This document shows positions 56,701 through 60,264 of a stretch of 64,000 nt of DNA, piece after piece. The position numbers and the translations under genes were made by a program. How positions within the stretch are numbered: the stretch's first letter is position 1; each line of letters begins with the position of its first letter. Under the pieces are notes generated by a model. That model ran no database searches, was not told the origin of the DNA, and worked only from the letters and a program-made list of their open reading frames with translations. The DNA comes from Nectonema munidae. Lineage: Eukaryota; Nematomorpha; Nectonematoida; Nectonematidae. The DNA is taken from assembly GCA_030549495.1 (NCBI GenBank), contig JAUIRK010000804.1, positions 124,001 to 188,000 of the forward strand, written 5' to 3'.

Positions 56701-58099
56701 TTGAACTCGCAATTTTGAGTTATCTTGTATTCTTTAAATACGCTTTAGAAAACTTTCTTTTCAAATAAGTAGACATTTATGATGGTTGAAAGATGAAGCA
56801 AATTTGTGTATAAAATTGAGTATACACTACTTCGATTCTTGACCCTGTCTTACTGTAACTAAATTTATGAAAGTGTCAAATGAAAAGAATCAAATATATT
56901 CAAGAAATAATATTAGCATAATAGTGTGCATGTTTTACGCTTTAACCCTTTGAGCACGAGAATTTTTAAGACTAATTTCTTTCCTTTCTTTTTCACAGAA
57001 ATTTTATCCATTTAAAGTAGATGATTTTCATTTCTTGTGACATGGTTGTTACGCTGGTGCTCAACGGGTTAAAGACAAGTGAAACACCGGTTACCCCTAT
57101 AAATCAAAATGGCCTGTTTTTAAAATATAAATTCTCTCAAAATTAGTGGCAGATAATTCGTTATCAAATTTGCTGTCCTTAGCGAATTTAAACATAACAA
57201 ATTAAGCGAATAGACTGGGTAGTGTATATGATTGAAATAGACGTATTGTAAACAAAATAGAGGAAAAAATGGATGAACCTGGAGATTATTTTAACAACGC
57301 TTAGAAGCCTATAGAAAATTTCTACTCTAATAATATCGACTTGAATCTTCGTTTTTTGACTTAAATTTACTTGAATTTTAAAACCTCTTATATTTTTTAC
57401 ATTTTGTTAAAACAGTAAATTTTTGGATTTTTTAGTTTAATCCAATTGACTTATATGAATTAAACATTTCTAAAGTTCCTTAAATATTTCAAAATTCAAT
57501 TGAAAATAGTTAAATGTCATTTCATCGAAGGATAATTATTTGATGGACATGAATAATTGGTCAATAACTATTTAAATATAACTAACTAACCTTAAAAAGT
57601 TTCACAACTAAACTCGTAAATAAATCTGGCTTTGAAAGTTAGTAAAATTGAACTAATATTTTCTTCTGTTTAATTTATTAAGTGAATATTTTCTTTTCTT
57701 CAATAATACAATTCAAATCTTCAATTGTTTGTTCAAAATTAAAAAAAAAGATTATTATCTTCAACAGATAATCACTCAATTTAAATTGGGTTTATACTTT
57801 TCATTTTTAATTTTCATCGATTAAGATAAAAGACTTGATATAAAATACAATACAATGACTATACATCAGAGTTTCACCATTAATTTCTCCATTAAAATTT
57901 TTGAGCGACTAATTTCTTCTTTATAACAAGTGATCTATTATATTTAGATTTTAGAAAATTCGTTGAAATTGTCGCTAATGCAAGAATATTGTTGAAACTA
58001 AGATTATACTACATCAAATCTCGACTTTTGAATTGGTTAGAAGATTGCATATCTGTTAAGGAGGATTTAGAACGGATTAACGCGAAATCTTCAAATATT
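5551..58099 (+). CDS. Beta-spectrin family gene, beta-heavy-like (karst/SPTBN5 type), partial: tandem CH actin-binding domain plus start of spectrin repeat 1
   Basis: Beta-spectrins bind F-actin through two N-terminal calponin-homology domains and pair with alpha-spectrin to form the submembrane cytoskeleton. Exons are 5551-5718, 11283-11396, 16313-16389, 23464-23544, 26004-26119, 29699-29832 and 57955-58099. They give CH1 (lacking its first helix), the linker, a complete CH2 ([59 protein letters not shown]) and then [12 protein letters not shown] of the first spectrin repeat. [12 protein letters not shown] and [10 protein letters not shown] are spectrin-superfamily signatures; GDKLGKP resembles beta-heavy more than conventional beta. 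Phases agree across the first five junctions. The sixth is ambiguous. The first repeat is diverged, so a lineage-specific beta paralogue is possible. The true start, most repeats and any PH or SH3 domain are outside the window. Introns are 2.5-28 kb and full of transposons. Confidence 0.85.
5719..7336. other. Start of spectrin intron 1, no feature recognised
   Basis: AT-rich intron. Two overlapping antiparallel open frames at 6980-7198 shadow each other and match no family. Confidence 0.5.
7337..8295 (-). pseudogene. LINE ORF1 relic (zinc-finger, coiled-coil and RRM-like type)
   Basis: Read on the minus strand, about 8290 encodes WYCHSCQN and then WFCKQC, a paired-cysteine finger like the PHD-type fingers of some LINE ORF1 proteins. 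Next comes a Lys/Glu/Asn-rich, coiled-coil-like stretch with [20 protein letters not shown]. Then come [34 protein letters not shown] and [12 protein letters not shown], the usual order of an RRM-like ORF1 core (R-P-L..., DL...ER, LR.EA). At least one stop (near 8220) and frame changes (near 7780 and 7530) break it. It lies antisense in spectrin intron 1. No reverse transcriptase follows downstream on the same strand. Confidence 0.65.
8585..8731 (-). repeat. tRNA-derived SINE (family C)
   Basis: The plus strand shows taatggtaatggta, then tcatcgaaaaggcaca, cttgtatcgaactatg and GGATCGAACCC. On the minus strand GGGTTCGATCC is a good polymerase III B-box, and the head reads tagatgctggattcgataac. 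The GGTAAT tail repeats sit at the 3' end. It is one of at least six copies in this window. Confidence 0.7.
8900..10090 (-). pseudogene. LINE ORF1 relic with CCHC zinc knuckle
   Basis: On the minus strand [14 protein letters not shown] then [11 protein letters not shown] (about 9240-9325) forms the tandem knuckle pattern of jockey/CR1-type ORF1 proteins; the last Cys of the first knuckle is Arg. Upstream are [33 protein letters not shown] and [15 protein letters not shown], consistent with the RRM-like stretch that precedes the knuckles. Many stops and frame changes are present. It may be a different family from the relic at 7337-8295. The ends are approximate. Confidence 0.55.
10091..11050. 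other. Spectrin intron 1, no feature recognised
   Basis: AT-rich intron with no motif-bearing frame or clear repeat boundary. Confidence 0.4.
11055..11150 (+). repeat. Probable SINE family A fragment
   Basis: The order gatctcaggttgtggc, cttatggaagattattg, then cgggaactaaaaaaac parallels the body and tail of family A at 4193 and 22120 (ctatgggagattaatc ... gacaactaaaaaa). The head with the polymerase III boxes is missing or too decayed to see. Confidence 0.35.
11283..11396 (+). CDS. Spectrin exon b: end of CH1
   Basis: The acceptor is aaatttag and the donor GAG|GTAAAA. There are 38 whole codons, phase 0 at both ends. [15 protein letters not shown] followed by [13 protein letters not shown] is the most diagnostic spectrin-superfamily segment in the window; conventional beta-spectrin has VHLENMGSHDIVDGN at this position. 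Confidence 0.9.
11397..12526. other. Start of spectrin intron 2, no feature recognised
   Basis: Very AT-rich. No long frame, SINE head or transposon end was seen. Confidence 0.4.
12527..12588 (+). mobile_element. piggyBac-type MITE fragment
   Basis: CACTTTGATGACCAGTATTT, then TGAGACTAATAGTC and CTTTCTTTTCAATAGAAAG, matches the left half of the 123-bp elements at 14867 and 56946. The right end is absent. It is cut off where the duplicated block at 12591 begins. Confidence 0.4.
12591..12683. repeat. Second copy of the 5328-5422 block
   Basis: See 5328-5422. It starts directly after the piggyBac MITE fragment and ends at ccccaaagtata, where similarity stops sharply. Confidence 0.6.
12747..13391 (-). 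mobile_element. hAT transposon remnant with CAGGGGTGTCAAAC ends
   Basis: The left end is CAGGTGTGCCAAAATTAAAT. The right end, reversed, is CAGGGGTGTCAAACATATGG. These are hAT-type CAGGGGTGTCAAAC termini. Inside, on the minus strand, 12896-13117 keeps the C-terminus of a hAT transposase. The flanking 8-mers (ctgtagat / ttctaaat) do not match well, so the target duplication is decayed or an end is misplaced. A related right end sits at 14323-14381. Confidence 0.7.
12896..13117 (-). pseudogene. hAT transposase C-terminal fragment (Charlie/SPIN-like)
   Basis: Residues about 18-50 read [20 protein letters not shown] followed by [13 protein letters not shown]. This matches the hAT dimerisation tail, where the family reads F-S-x-M-N-x-I-K-S-K-x-R-x-x-L-x-D-x-x-L, then an L-R-V-(A/S) core. 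The usual C-E-x-A-F before SxMN is replaced by P-K-Q-I-L. Only the last 73 codons stay open, so it is a broken gene. Confidence 0.65.
13502..13925 (-). pseudogene. Unassigned minus-strand ORF relic with [14 protein letters not shown] motif
   Basis: A single minus frame reads [14 protein letters not shown], then [20 protein letters not shown] and KLRIYKI, a stop (near 13755), and then 78 further codons including [17 protein letters not shown] and [19 protein letters not shown], ending at 13512. The amino-acid composition looks like protein and not random AT-rich DNA. No family was recognised. A related peptide ([19 protein letters not shown]) occurs at 39855-40014 inside a hAT element, so this may be transposon-encoded. 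Confidence 0.4.
14323..14381. mobile_element. Solo right end of a second hAT copy
   Basis: The segment gcgggccaattgttgcccgc ... gtttgacagacccgctg matches the right end at about 13351-13391 (ggccaattgtcgctcgctgg, gtttgacacccctg). The reversed terminus reads CAGCGGGTCTGTCAAACATA. No matching left end was seen between 13392 and 14322. Confidence 0.5.
14455..14635. mobile_element. Possible TTAA-flanked element
   Basis: TTAACACTTTGGGATCAC on the left and GGTCGTTAACTGGTTAA on the right both carry TTAA, the piggyBac target duplication. The inner inverted repeat is poor (CACTTTGG versus CCAGTTAA), so this is a weak call. Confidence 0.25.
14867..14989 (+). mobile_element. piggyBac-type MITE, 123 bp
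   Basis: It is flanked by TTAA (14863-14866) and a mutated TTGA (14990-14993). The left end CTCTTTGAAGATAG and right end CCCTCAACGTG correspond to CCCTTTGAGCACGAG and GTGCTCAACGGG of the copy at 56946-57068. Both copies span exactly 123 bp and share GAAGACTAAT and a CTTTCTTTTTCA core. This copy is the older. Confidence 0.6.
14994..16312. other. End of spectrin intron 2, no feature recognised
   Basis: AT-rich intron with several long poly-A/T runs and no recognised repeat. Confidence 0.4.
16313..16389 (+). CDS. Spectrin exon c: CH1-CH2 linker and first CH2 helix
   Basis: The acceptor is atttttag. [19 protein letters not shown] is followed by CQGKTK. The phase is 0 in and 2 out, the split Arg codon AG|A being completed by exon d. 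The K-E-x-L-x-x-W-C-Q-x-K-T pattern is the spectrin CH2 start. The donor AAG|GTTCAA is weak (no purine at +3), but phase and protein continuity support it. Confidence 0.85.
16390..16960. other. Start of spectrin intron 3, no feature recognised
   Basis: A short plus-strand frame (16615-16803) is phenylalanine/leucine-rich, as expected from T-rich DNA, and is not called. Confidence 0.4.
16961..17055 (+). repeat. Degenerate GTTAG-type tandem repeat
   Basis: Spaced units ggattagtg, aattagga, gtgttag, tattagagttag, gagttaggttaag and aggttagg repeat with a 5-7 bp beat. The motif resembles the arthropod telomere unit TTAGG but is too degenerate and too short to call telomeric. Confidence 0.45.
17756..17966 (+). 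repeat. tRNA-derived SINE (family B)
   Basis: The head gaagctcatagacaacagc, followed by cgtcagttccaatctcac as a B-box, leads into a body sharing gatgatcaaatacaagagaa and the AT tail ataagtatattattag with 19537-19741. The two copies differ by many substitutions. Confidence 0.6.
17967..19536. other. Spectrin intron 3, no feature recognised
   Basis: AT-rich. A poly-T run lies at about 19418-19433. Nothing else is supported. Confidence 0.4.
19537..19741 (+). repeat. tRNA-derived SINE (family B)
   Basis: gtatagctcacgcacagtca (A-box region) and cgtcagttcaaacctcatag (B-box GTTCAAACC, close to the GGTTCAANNCC consensus) form the head. It shares gatcaaatacaagagaact and the tail ataagtatatcattag with 17756-17966. 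This is the better preserved of the two polymerase III promoters. Confidence 0.65.
20160..22015 (-). pseudogene. Unassigned minus-strand ORF relics
   Basis: Several minus frames look protein-like but are chopped: about 21350-21600 with [20 protein letters not shown] and [19 protein letters not shown]; 21076-21273 with [19 protein letters not shown]; and about 20165-20520 with [29 protein letters not shown] and [17 protein letters not shown]. All share one orientation and order, so one decayed transposase-like gene is likely. P-element/THAP9-like ancestry was considered but no diagnostic motif was found. The product is unknown. Confidence 0.35.
22120..22270 (+). repeat. tRNA-derived SINE (family A)
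   Basis: A-box TAGCCTAGTGATGGG and B-box GATTTCGATTCCC are both close to polymerase III consensus. The body ctatgggagattaatcttcc and tail gacaactaaaaaataaag match 4193-4350. Of the family A copies here, this has the clearest promoter. Confidence 0.7.
22271..23463. other. End of spectrin intron 3, no feature recognised
   Basis: AT-rich. No frame or repeat boundary is supported. Confidence 0.4.
23464..23544 (+). CDS. Spectrin exon d: CH2 core
   Basis: The acceptor is gattctttag and the donor ATAG|GTAAAT. One base completes Arg from exon c, 26 codons follow, and AG starts the next Arg. [13 protein letters not shown] and [12 protein letters not shown] align with the CH2 consensus [23 protein letters not shown]. 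Confidence 0.9.
23617..23745 (-). repeat. tRNA-derived SINE (family C)
   Basis: It lies 70 bp after the donor of exon d. The plus strand reads tcatcgagaaggcacaattg, cttgtatcgaact, GGGATCGAACC and aaacccagtaactaac, ending cttactcacgcccc. It is reversed relative to the spectrin gene and well preserved. Confidence 0.7.
24706..24840 (-). CDS. Candidate antisense exon of an unknown gene
   Basis: On the minus strand an acceptor (ccaatattatag) opens a 135-bp exon closed by a consensus donor TTTAG|GTAAGT. The frame reads [30 protein letters not shown] and [14 protein letters not shown]. It has few low-complexity codons, two prolines before HC, and a composition unlike the surrounding AT-rich DNA. 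Phase is 2 in (completing a codon with AC) and 1 out. No family was recognised and no partner exon was found nearby. It is either a nested gene in spectrin intron 4 or a transposon exon. Confidence 0.45.
25115..25215 (-). repeat. tRNA-like SINE head
   Basis: On the minus strand CTGAGCTGGCTCAACTGTTG resembles an A-box region and GGTCATGAGTTCAAATA a B-box, about 40 bp apart as in tRNA-derived SINEs. The downstream tail does not match families A-C. It may be a further family or a diverged family B copy. Confidence 0.4.
26004..26119 (+). CDS. Spectrin exon e: CH2, second half
   Basis: The strong acceptor cttgtcttttcag is followed by A completing Arg, 38 codons and a final G, then [33 protein letters not shown] and INKLLDPE match the CH2 consensus (RHNLEHAFNVAERQLGI.PLLDPED). 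The final G plus AT of exon f gives the Asp of the invariant LLDPED. Confidence 0.92.
26120..26953. other. Start of spectrin intron 5, no feature recognised
   Basis: AT-rich intron with no motif-bearing frame. Confidence 0.4.
26954..27079 (-). repeat. 21-bp minisatellite, six units, reading as LxKDELK heptads on the minus strand
   Basis: Six units of tttaagttcgtcctttttcaa type start at 26954, 26975, 26996, 27017, 27038 and 27059 with no indels. Because 21 is divisible by 3, the minus strand keeps one frame. After an upstream stop the peptide reads [33 protein letters not shown] and LEMVELK, then a stop in the last unit. It may be pure minisatellite or the relic of a coiled-coil coding repeat. 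Confidence 0.75.
27080..28985. other. Spectrin intron 5, no feature recognised
   Basis: AT-rich, with several near-homopolymeric runs and no supported feature. Confidence 0.4.
28986..29520 (-). pseudogene. LINE reverse transcriptase C-terminal relic
   Basis: On the minus strand ESL, a stop, then [37 protein letters not shown] and [12 protein letters not shown] fit the post-RT region of non-LTR pol proteins (family: QRRAARLI....RDHVTPLL..L.WLP...R..FK...L.YK..HG.AP). The C-terminal [16 protein letters not shown] follows. It differs from the CR1-like copies at 35160 and 42721. Its 5' end is truncated just before spectrin exon f. Confidence 0.6.
29699..29832 (+). CDS. Spectrin exon f: end of CH2
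   Basis: The acceptor is cattttttatatag. AT completes the Asp of LLDPED, then come [15 protein letters not shown] and [17 protein letters not shown], the invariant CH2 end ([15 protein letters not shown]). The strong donor CAA|GTAAGA at 29833 leaves phase 0 and adds [11 protein letters not shown], which is not family-like. A weaker donor, AA|GTTAAA at 29796, leaves phase 2. This fits exon g (57955) and gives a linker of normal length. The real end is unresolved. Confidence 0.85.
29833..32732. other. Start of the 28-kb spectrin intron 6, little recognised
   Basis: Mostly AT-rich. At 30300-30400 a G+C-rich patch contains cagtggcgcagaggag and ctgcagtggcaaaatc, which look like hAT-type CAGTGGCG termini, but no partner end was found. 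Other frames lack motifs. Confidence 0.35.
32733..33577. mobile_element. TIR element with degenerate TTTGTCGAA subrepeats
   Basis: The left arm GTGGGGCACTTCGTAGCCAG then GCAGTTTGTCGAAC pairs with the right arm read backwards (GGTGCTCGGAATTTTCATAG, ACAGACAATTTGTC). Both arms are built from tttgtcgaa(c/t)(a/g)gacatt-like units (32750-32860 and 33430-33560). The interior is AT-rich with a (GA)n run at 33378-33393. It has a MITE-like structure of unknown superfamily. No target duplication was seen. Confidence 0.5.
33672..34072. mobile_element. TIR-like repeat with GTAGATCC/GGATCTAC ends
   Basis: CAGTAGATCCTATATAACG at 33672 is inverted at 33739-33755 (TATAATGGATCTACTG) and again at about 34018-34072 (taatggatcctac, ataatggatctag, ttggatctattg). 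The CAGT...CC-TATAACG style resembles pogo/Tigger-type termini. The element could be an 84-bp unit or a roughly 400-bp one. No TA duplication is evident. Confidence 0.35.
34649..34852 (+). repeat. Unclassified interspersed repeat (same family as 52384-53197)
   Basis: catcagaaatttttcaagag, then ggggcaaa, an AT-rich middle with cttaaatagtgttttgaaat, and a G+C-rich end (cttatccaacagggatgg ... ggcctgcacccttg) follow the order of the 52-kb copies (tcagaaatttttcaaagagg, cttaaatagtgtttttaaat, gcttgtctaacggggagg ... ggcctgcaaac). Confidence 0.5.
35160..35905 (-). pseudogene. CR1-like LINE, 3' fragment of the RT gene
   Basis: The minus strand reads [53 protein letters not shown] and KVFTKYLKG, the connection region after the RT core. 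The 3' end TAGGCATATTGCCTTC...TTATGTTATATAG matches the LINE at 42721-43845, which has [19 protein letters not shown] at the same place. Stops and frameshifts are scattered, for example between TKYLKG and the tail. Confidence 0.7.
36541..36612 (-). mobile_element. hAT terminus (solo end)
   Basis: Reversed, the end reads CAGTGTTTCCCCACCTTTTT, then GTCTAAATCGCCC. This matches the left end of the element at 39680 (caagggtttctcatcctctt, gtctaaatcgtcc). No partner end was recognised. Confidence 0.45.
36890..37374 (-). other. Head-to-head region with (GAT)n run and minus-strand ORF
   Basis: A minus ATG at 37160 opens [20 protein letters not shown] and then [20 protein letters not shown], the Asp run coming from a (GAT)n microsatellite at 37016-37050. 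The frame later becomes AT-rich. Between it and the plus ORF at 37375 lies an AAT-type microsatellite (37187-37221). This could be a bidirectional promoter region or chance. Confidence 0.25.
37375..37590 (+). CDS. Candidate exon: Ser/Lys-rich protein with SPKK/SPSR motifs
   Basis: ATG at 37375 opens [20 protein letters not shown] followed by [17 protein letters not shown] and a helical-looking [20 protein letters not shown]. The frame closes at AAG|GTAGAT after 72 codons (phase 0), or at a stop at 37615 if unspliced. The frame is also open upstream to a possible acceptor (gaattttag, 37346). Clustered S-P motifs suggest a disordered N-terminus of a phosphoprotein. No family was recognised. It sits inside spectrin intron 6, so it would be a nested gene or an alternative first exon. 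Confidence 0.35.
37618..39679. other. Spectrin intron 6, no feature recognised
   Basis: AT-rich, with a C15 homopolymer at 39097-39111. No gene or element boundary is supported. Confidence 0.4.
39680..40147 (+). mobile_element. hAT-type element, 468 bp, with ORF-like interior
   Basis: The left end CAAGGGTTTCTCATCC and the right end read backwards (CAGAATATCTCAATCATGGG) are degenerate TIRs. Related ends occur at 36612 and 46375. Inside, 39855-40014 is open between splice-like signals (ttcttctacag and AAA|GTGAGT) and reads [16 protein letters not shown] and [19 protein letters not shown]. Flanking 8-mers do not match, so insertion is old. Confidence 0.5.
40507..40640 (+). repeat. tRNA-derived SINE (family C), sense orientation
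   Basis: gggcgcgagtaaaattgatt, then ggtttcgataactcaaggtc and TTGGGTTCGATCCCGC (B-box) lead into ttgtgccttctcgatgaaac and the tail cctttaccttta. It is the only plus-oriented copy among the six. Confidence 0.7.
40951..41061. repeat. Degenerate (AACT)n tetranucleotide array
   Basis: actgactaactaactaac, cactgactaacaaacag and actaactgaataactaag vary an AACT/GACT tetramer. It ends next to the SINE at 41080. A complementary AGTT array lies at 50017-50110. Confidence 0.6.
41080..41196 (-). repeat. tRNA-derived SINE (family C), internally deleted
   Basis: ttaatcgagaaggcaaaatt, cttgtatcgaactatgaag and aaagcccagtatctaaccaa, ending cttactcacgcac, match the family. The segment that should hold the B-box (GGGATCGAACCC) is deleted between about 41149 and 41155. 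Confidence 0.65.
41599..41800 (+). CDS. Candidate terminal exon of an unknown gene
   Basis: After a plausible acceptor (gataatgttttacag) the frame reads [56 protein letters not shown] and VNTRLRYRS, then TAG. It needs phase 1 from the previous exon. The G+C content and the charged, mixed composition contrast sharply with the neighbouring DNA. No family was recognised, and a junction to 37375-37590 (phase 0) would not keep frame without an intervening exon. Confidence 0.35.
41801..42720. other. Spectrin intron 6, no feature recognised
   Basis: AT-rich. A 75-codon frame at 41809-42036 is T-rich and has no motif. Confidence 0.4.
42721..43845 (-). mobile_element. 5'-truncated CR1-like LINE with RT core
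   Basis: The minus strand runs from [14 protein letters not shown] (RT motif with first catalytic Asp, near 43760) through [34 protein letters not shown] (PQG...GP motif), [11 protein letters not shown] (the YADD active site), [19 protein letters not shown], then [20 protein letters not shown] at the C-terminus. It ends in four TATGT units (42721-42742). A frame change near 43740 and another between 43155 and 43127 break it. The 5' part, with the endonuclease, is missing. The junction near 43845 abuts a hAT relic. Confidence 0.85.
43846..44369 (+). other. Decayed coding-like DNA, possibly the 5' part of the hAT relic
   Basis: Short plus frames such as [15 protein letters not shown] and [11 protein letters not shown] look protein-derived but hold many stops. 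No family motif was found. Position and strand suggest it belongs to the hAT gene that follows. Confidence 0.25.
44370..45845 (+). pseudogene. hAT transposase relic (ZMYM1/TTF-finger-like) with right terminus
   Basis: In order on the plus strand: [31 protein letters not shown] and [19 protein letters not shown]; then [20 protein letters not shown] and [10 protein letters not shown], matching ZMYM1-like hAT proteins (LKSLSDTRW...; FEF.F....W); then [18 protein letters not shown], the start of the hAT dimerisation domain; then [19 protein letters not shown]. Several frameshifts and stops break it. The right end CTTAATTCGCCACTG (45831-45845) is a hAT TIR (reverse CAGTGGCGAATTAAG). No left TIR was found. 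The first block may come from a different element. Confidence 0.7.
46321..46375. mobile_element. hAT right end related to 39680-40147
   Basis: cttgaattccattttggcac, then ggcgaatcaccaatggatga and gaaaccctg, align with atttgaattccattttcgcc ... attgagatattctg at 40091-40147. The reversed terminus is CAGGGTTTCTCATCC. Confidence 0.5.
46376..48334. other. Spectrin intron 6, no feature recognised
   Basis: AT-rich. No motif-bearing frame or repeat boundary. Confidence 0.4.
48335..48523. mobile_element. hAT MITE, 189 bp, with perfect 8-bp target duplication
   Basis: CAGTGACGGATCCAGA at the left and CTGGATCCACCAGTG at the right form TIRs. CTATTTAC flanks both sides (48327-48334 and 48524-48531). Eight-base duplications and CAGTG ends define hAT. 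The inside is a G/C-run-rich filler without coding potential. The perfect duplication suggests a fairly young insertion. Confidence 0.9.
48532..50016. other. Spectrin intron 6, no feature recognised
   Basis: AT-rich. Short frames (for example 49851-50042) have no family similarity. Confidence 0.4.
50017..50110. repeat. Degenerate (AGTT)n tetranucleotide array
   Basis: ttagtttgttagtttg, gtcagttagttatttagtta and gtcagttagc form the complement of the AACT array at 40951-41061. Confidence 0.5.
50341..50849 (+). mobile_element. Probable hAT remnant ending in TTTGCGGACTCCTTG
   Basis: The right end reversed reads CAAGGAGTCCGCAAACTTTT, a variant of the common hAT terminus CAGGGGTCCGCAAACTTT. Upstream are small frames such as [14 protein letters not shown] and [16 protein letters not shown], which may be remains of its gene. 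The left end was not found, so the start is arbitrary. Confidence 0.35.
50850..52383. other. Spectrin intron 6, no feature recognised
   Basis: AT-rich, nothing supported. Confidence 0.4.
52384..53197 (+). repeat. Perfect 407-bp tandem duplication
   Basis: Copy 1 is 52384-52790 and copy 2 is 52791-53197, with a constant offset of 407. No difference was seen when the two were read base against base. Each copy contains the unclassified interspersed repeat also found at 34649-34852 (tcagaaatttttcaaagagg ... ggcctgcaaac). A perfect match in fast-drifting intron DNA means a very recent duplication or an assembly artefact. Confidence 0.9.
53198..55412. other. Spectrin intron 6, no feature recognised
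   Basis: AT-rich. A minus frame at 53526-53735 has no motif. Confidence 0.4.
55413..56760 (-). pseudogene. Unassigned minus-strand gene relic
   Basis: From 56760 down to 55413 the minus strand shows [40 protein letters not shown] and [18 protein letters not shown] (one frame, with stops), then [19 protein letters not shown] and finally a 77-codon open frame with [19 protein letters not shown] and [17 protein letters not shown]. The pieces are protein-like and share strand and order. No family was recognised, and they may belong to more than one source. Confidence 0.35.
56946..57068 (+). mobile_element. piggyBac-type MITE, 123 bp, TTAA target duplication
   Basis: TTAA at 56942-56945 and 57069-57072 flanks CCCTTTGAGCACGAG on the left and GCTGGTGCTCAACGGG on the right, whose inverse is CCCGTTGAGCACCAGC. 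The TTAA duplication plus a CCC-start TIR is diagnostic of piggyBac. A second 123-bp copy is at 14867-14989 and a fragment at 12527. Confidence 0.85.
57073..57954. other. End of spectrin intron 6
   Basis: AT-rich. No feature apart from the acceptor tgatctattatatttagattttag that closes the intron. Confidence 0.5.
57955..58099 (+). CDS. Spectrin exon g: linker and helix A of spectrin repeat 1
   Basis: The acceptor is tttag and the donor ATT|GTAAGT is consensus. Frame: [20 protein letters not shown] followed by [20 protein letters not shown] and INAKSSNI. This fits the beta-spectrin layout after CH2 (K-R-(I/V)-x-x-(I/V)-V, then D-L-L-x-W-I in repeat 1); the key W of helix A is present in LLNWLED. 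The exon needs two bases from its upstream partner, which the weak donor at 29796 supplies. Another acceptor at 57947 would need one base. Confidence 0.7.
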
Positions 58100-58928
58100 G
58101 TAAGTATCATAGCCCTATTCCAAATAGATCCCTCTTCGGCCCTTTATTCTTTGTTACTTTCATTTCGAGAAACGTGACATGTCACAATGTTGGCTGATGA
58201 TGAATATTATGTAGCAATTTTAAGTTGAACTTGAAAAAAATATTTTTTTGTTTAAATTGGAAGAGTCTGTAATATGGAGGATTACTTTACATCTAAAACT
58301 GATTTGTATATTAGCATGAGAAAAGTGATTTTAGAACTTTACTGGAATTAAAAAAATAAATAAAGAGTTCAGCAACTGAATCAAAACTTGGCATTGTTAG
58401 GGAATCTTCTTTTTGTACTCAAGGAAGGGGCATCCACTGTTGTATGACTGAAAGCTCCGGCTTTGCTATTTTCATGTTTCAAAGCATATCTTTCAAGCAA
58501 TAGACCAGAATAATGGCGCTTCATATTTGAATTTTTGTTAGCACTGATGATAATGAATATGTGTTTGTAACAGGTGAAGGAATGCTTGCAGTGAAAATAG
58601 GGATTGAATTGAAAGAATAGAAAGAGGGCTAACAAAATATGCATATTCTCACATTCAACGTGATTTCAAATGAAACAAACTGTGTCAAAAATTCACAATA
58701 TACTCATCGAGAATATGCTGCTAAAAAGAAATGTTAAATCTGATTTCTCAGTAAGAGTTTAAATGCCATGCAACTAGTCTCAACGTTGTTTTTTATGAAA
58801 GTAAGTCAATTTGGGATTCAATTGGAAGCAAAGTCGCGAACTCTTATTTTACGATCTTTTACGTTGTTGTTGTATTCAATTGAGTCGTTGTTGCATTTGA
58901 AGGGCGTTTTGCATTTAATTATGTAGAT
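58100..58928. other. Spectrin intron 7, start
   Basis: No gene seen. At 58855-58920 a degenerate ttgttgttg/gcatttgaagggcg patch resembles, in inverse, the aacg/tgcaac patch at 62085-62180. Confidence 0.35.
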
Positions 58929-59896
58929 CAGTGATTCAAACCAATTTTTCTCGTATGAGACTTTTTTCGAACTGAAAATTTTTTTGTGGACCCCTTATTT
59001 TTTATTGCTGCCAATTTTATTTTTTAAGTGGATTTTTTATAAAAAAATATAAATATATGTAATTTCAATTTTTAGTGTACCCGTTGTTAAGTTCTCAATA
59101 ATTTACTTTGACTTTATGACTGTAACATTTTTTTGCATAATTTTAATATACCTGCAATATAGCGGTCATTTATGACTTTTTGTGCATTAGTTATTCCACT
59201 GTTAAATCTTAGTTTTTATTTTTTTTCTTATAATATTTTTTTTATTGTATTATTAATTTAAATGACAAATATAATTAATAAATCTTCTTCTTCTTCTTTA
59301 TCAAAAAATATAAGAATAAGTAAACCGTTTTAAATTACTATTTTTTATTCGTTTACTCAAATAAGTTTATGGTATATATTCTACTTATCTATTAAAATAA
59401 ATTCTATTTTATAAAATCAAATTTTGTTAAGTTAAAAAGTGAAAATATTTATTCGAAAAAATATGCTGTTTAGTGCGAGCCAATGAACTTGATGCTTTGA
59501 GTCTAAACTTGATATCTCAGGTTCCAATGAAGTCGATGTTAAATTTAAATTTCCTATATTAATTTAAGTCGATTTTGACTTTTTAAATACAAATAAAACA
59601 CGACTGAAGGCCTTAAACAGATAAAAATAAATTATGTTTTAATTACTTTTAGTATCAAAATTTATTCAACAAGATATGAAGATGGGAAAACAGTCACATA
59701 TAACAGAGCTTTTTGCCATAATATATTCCTTTTTTACAATTTCAGAACATTTTCTCAAGAAAATAAAATTTATTTTTTTAATATTTACCTTTACAAAATT
59801 TTGTGTTCATCCAAAATTAAATATTCTTATATGGACCCGTCTAAAAATATTATGGATACTTAGGGGTACATGATGATGCGTCCGATTAAAAATCTA
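58929..59896 (+). mobile_element. Old hAT copy with CAGTGATTCAAACC start
   Basis: CAGTGATTCAAACCAATTTT, then tttttttgtggacccctta, is a decayed form of the common hAT end CAGTGGTTCTCAAACC...GTGGACCCC. At 59832-59896 tggacccgtctaaaaatatt and taggggtacatgatgatg resemble the complementary end. The interior is AT-rich without transposase. The right boundary is approximate and the target duplication is lost. Confidence 0.45.
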
Positions 59897-60264
59897 GTAT
59901 ATTACATAAATATTTGCACTTGAGCTACTTTTTTTTTTATATAAAATACAAATATTTAGAAAAATTTAAAAATCATTATCAAGTCTTAATATTTTCACGA
60001 TTAGATTGCTCGTTCAAAAAACACAGAATATTTTGCTAATATGTCTTGCAATCAGATGTAATTTCATCTAAGCCCTTTCCTATACGCTCTTTCAATTGCT
60101 CTTCACATTGCACCCATGCACAATAACAATATTCTTCGATTTACAAATATAATTTTCAATGGGGATCAATAATGGGAAATAAAAAAGTGAGCAACAAATA
60201 GAAAAGCAATCAAAACTAACTTTTTATAAAGTTGAATTCGTGCATTATCCATAATAAGTACAGG

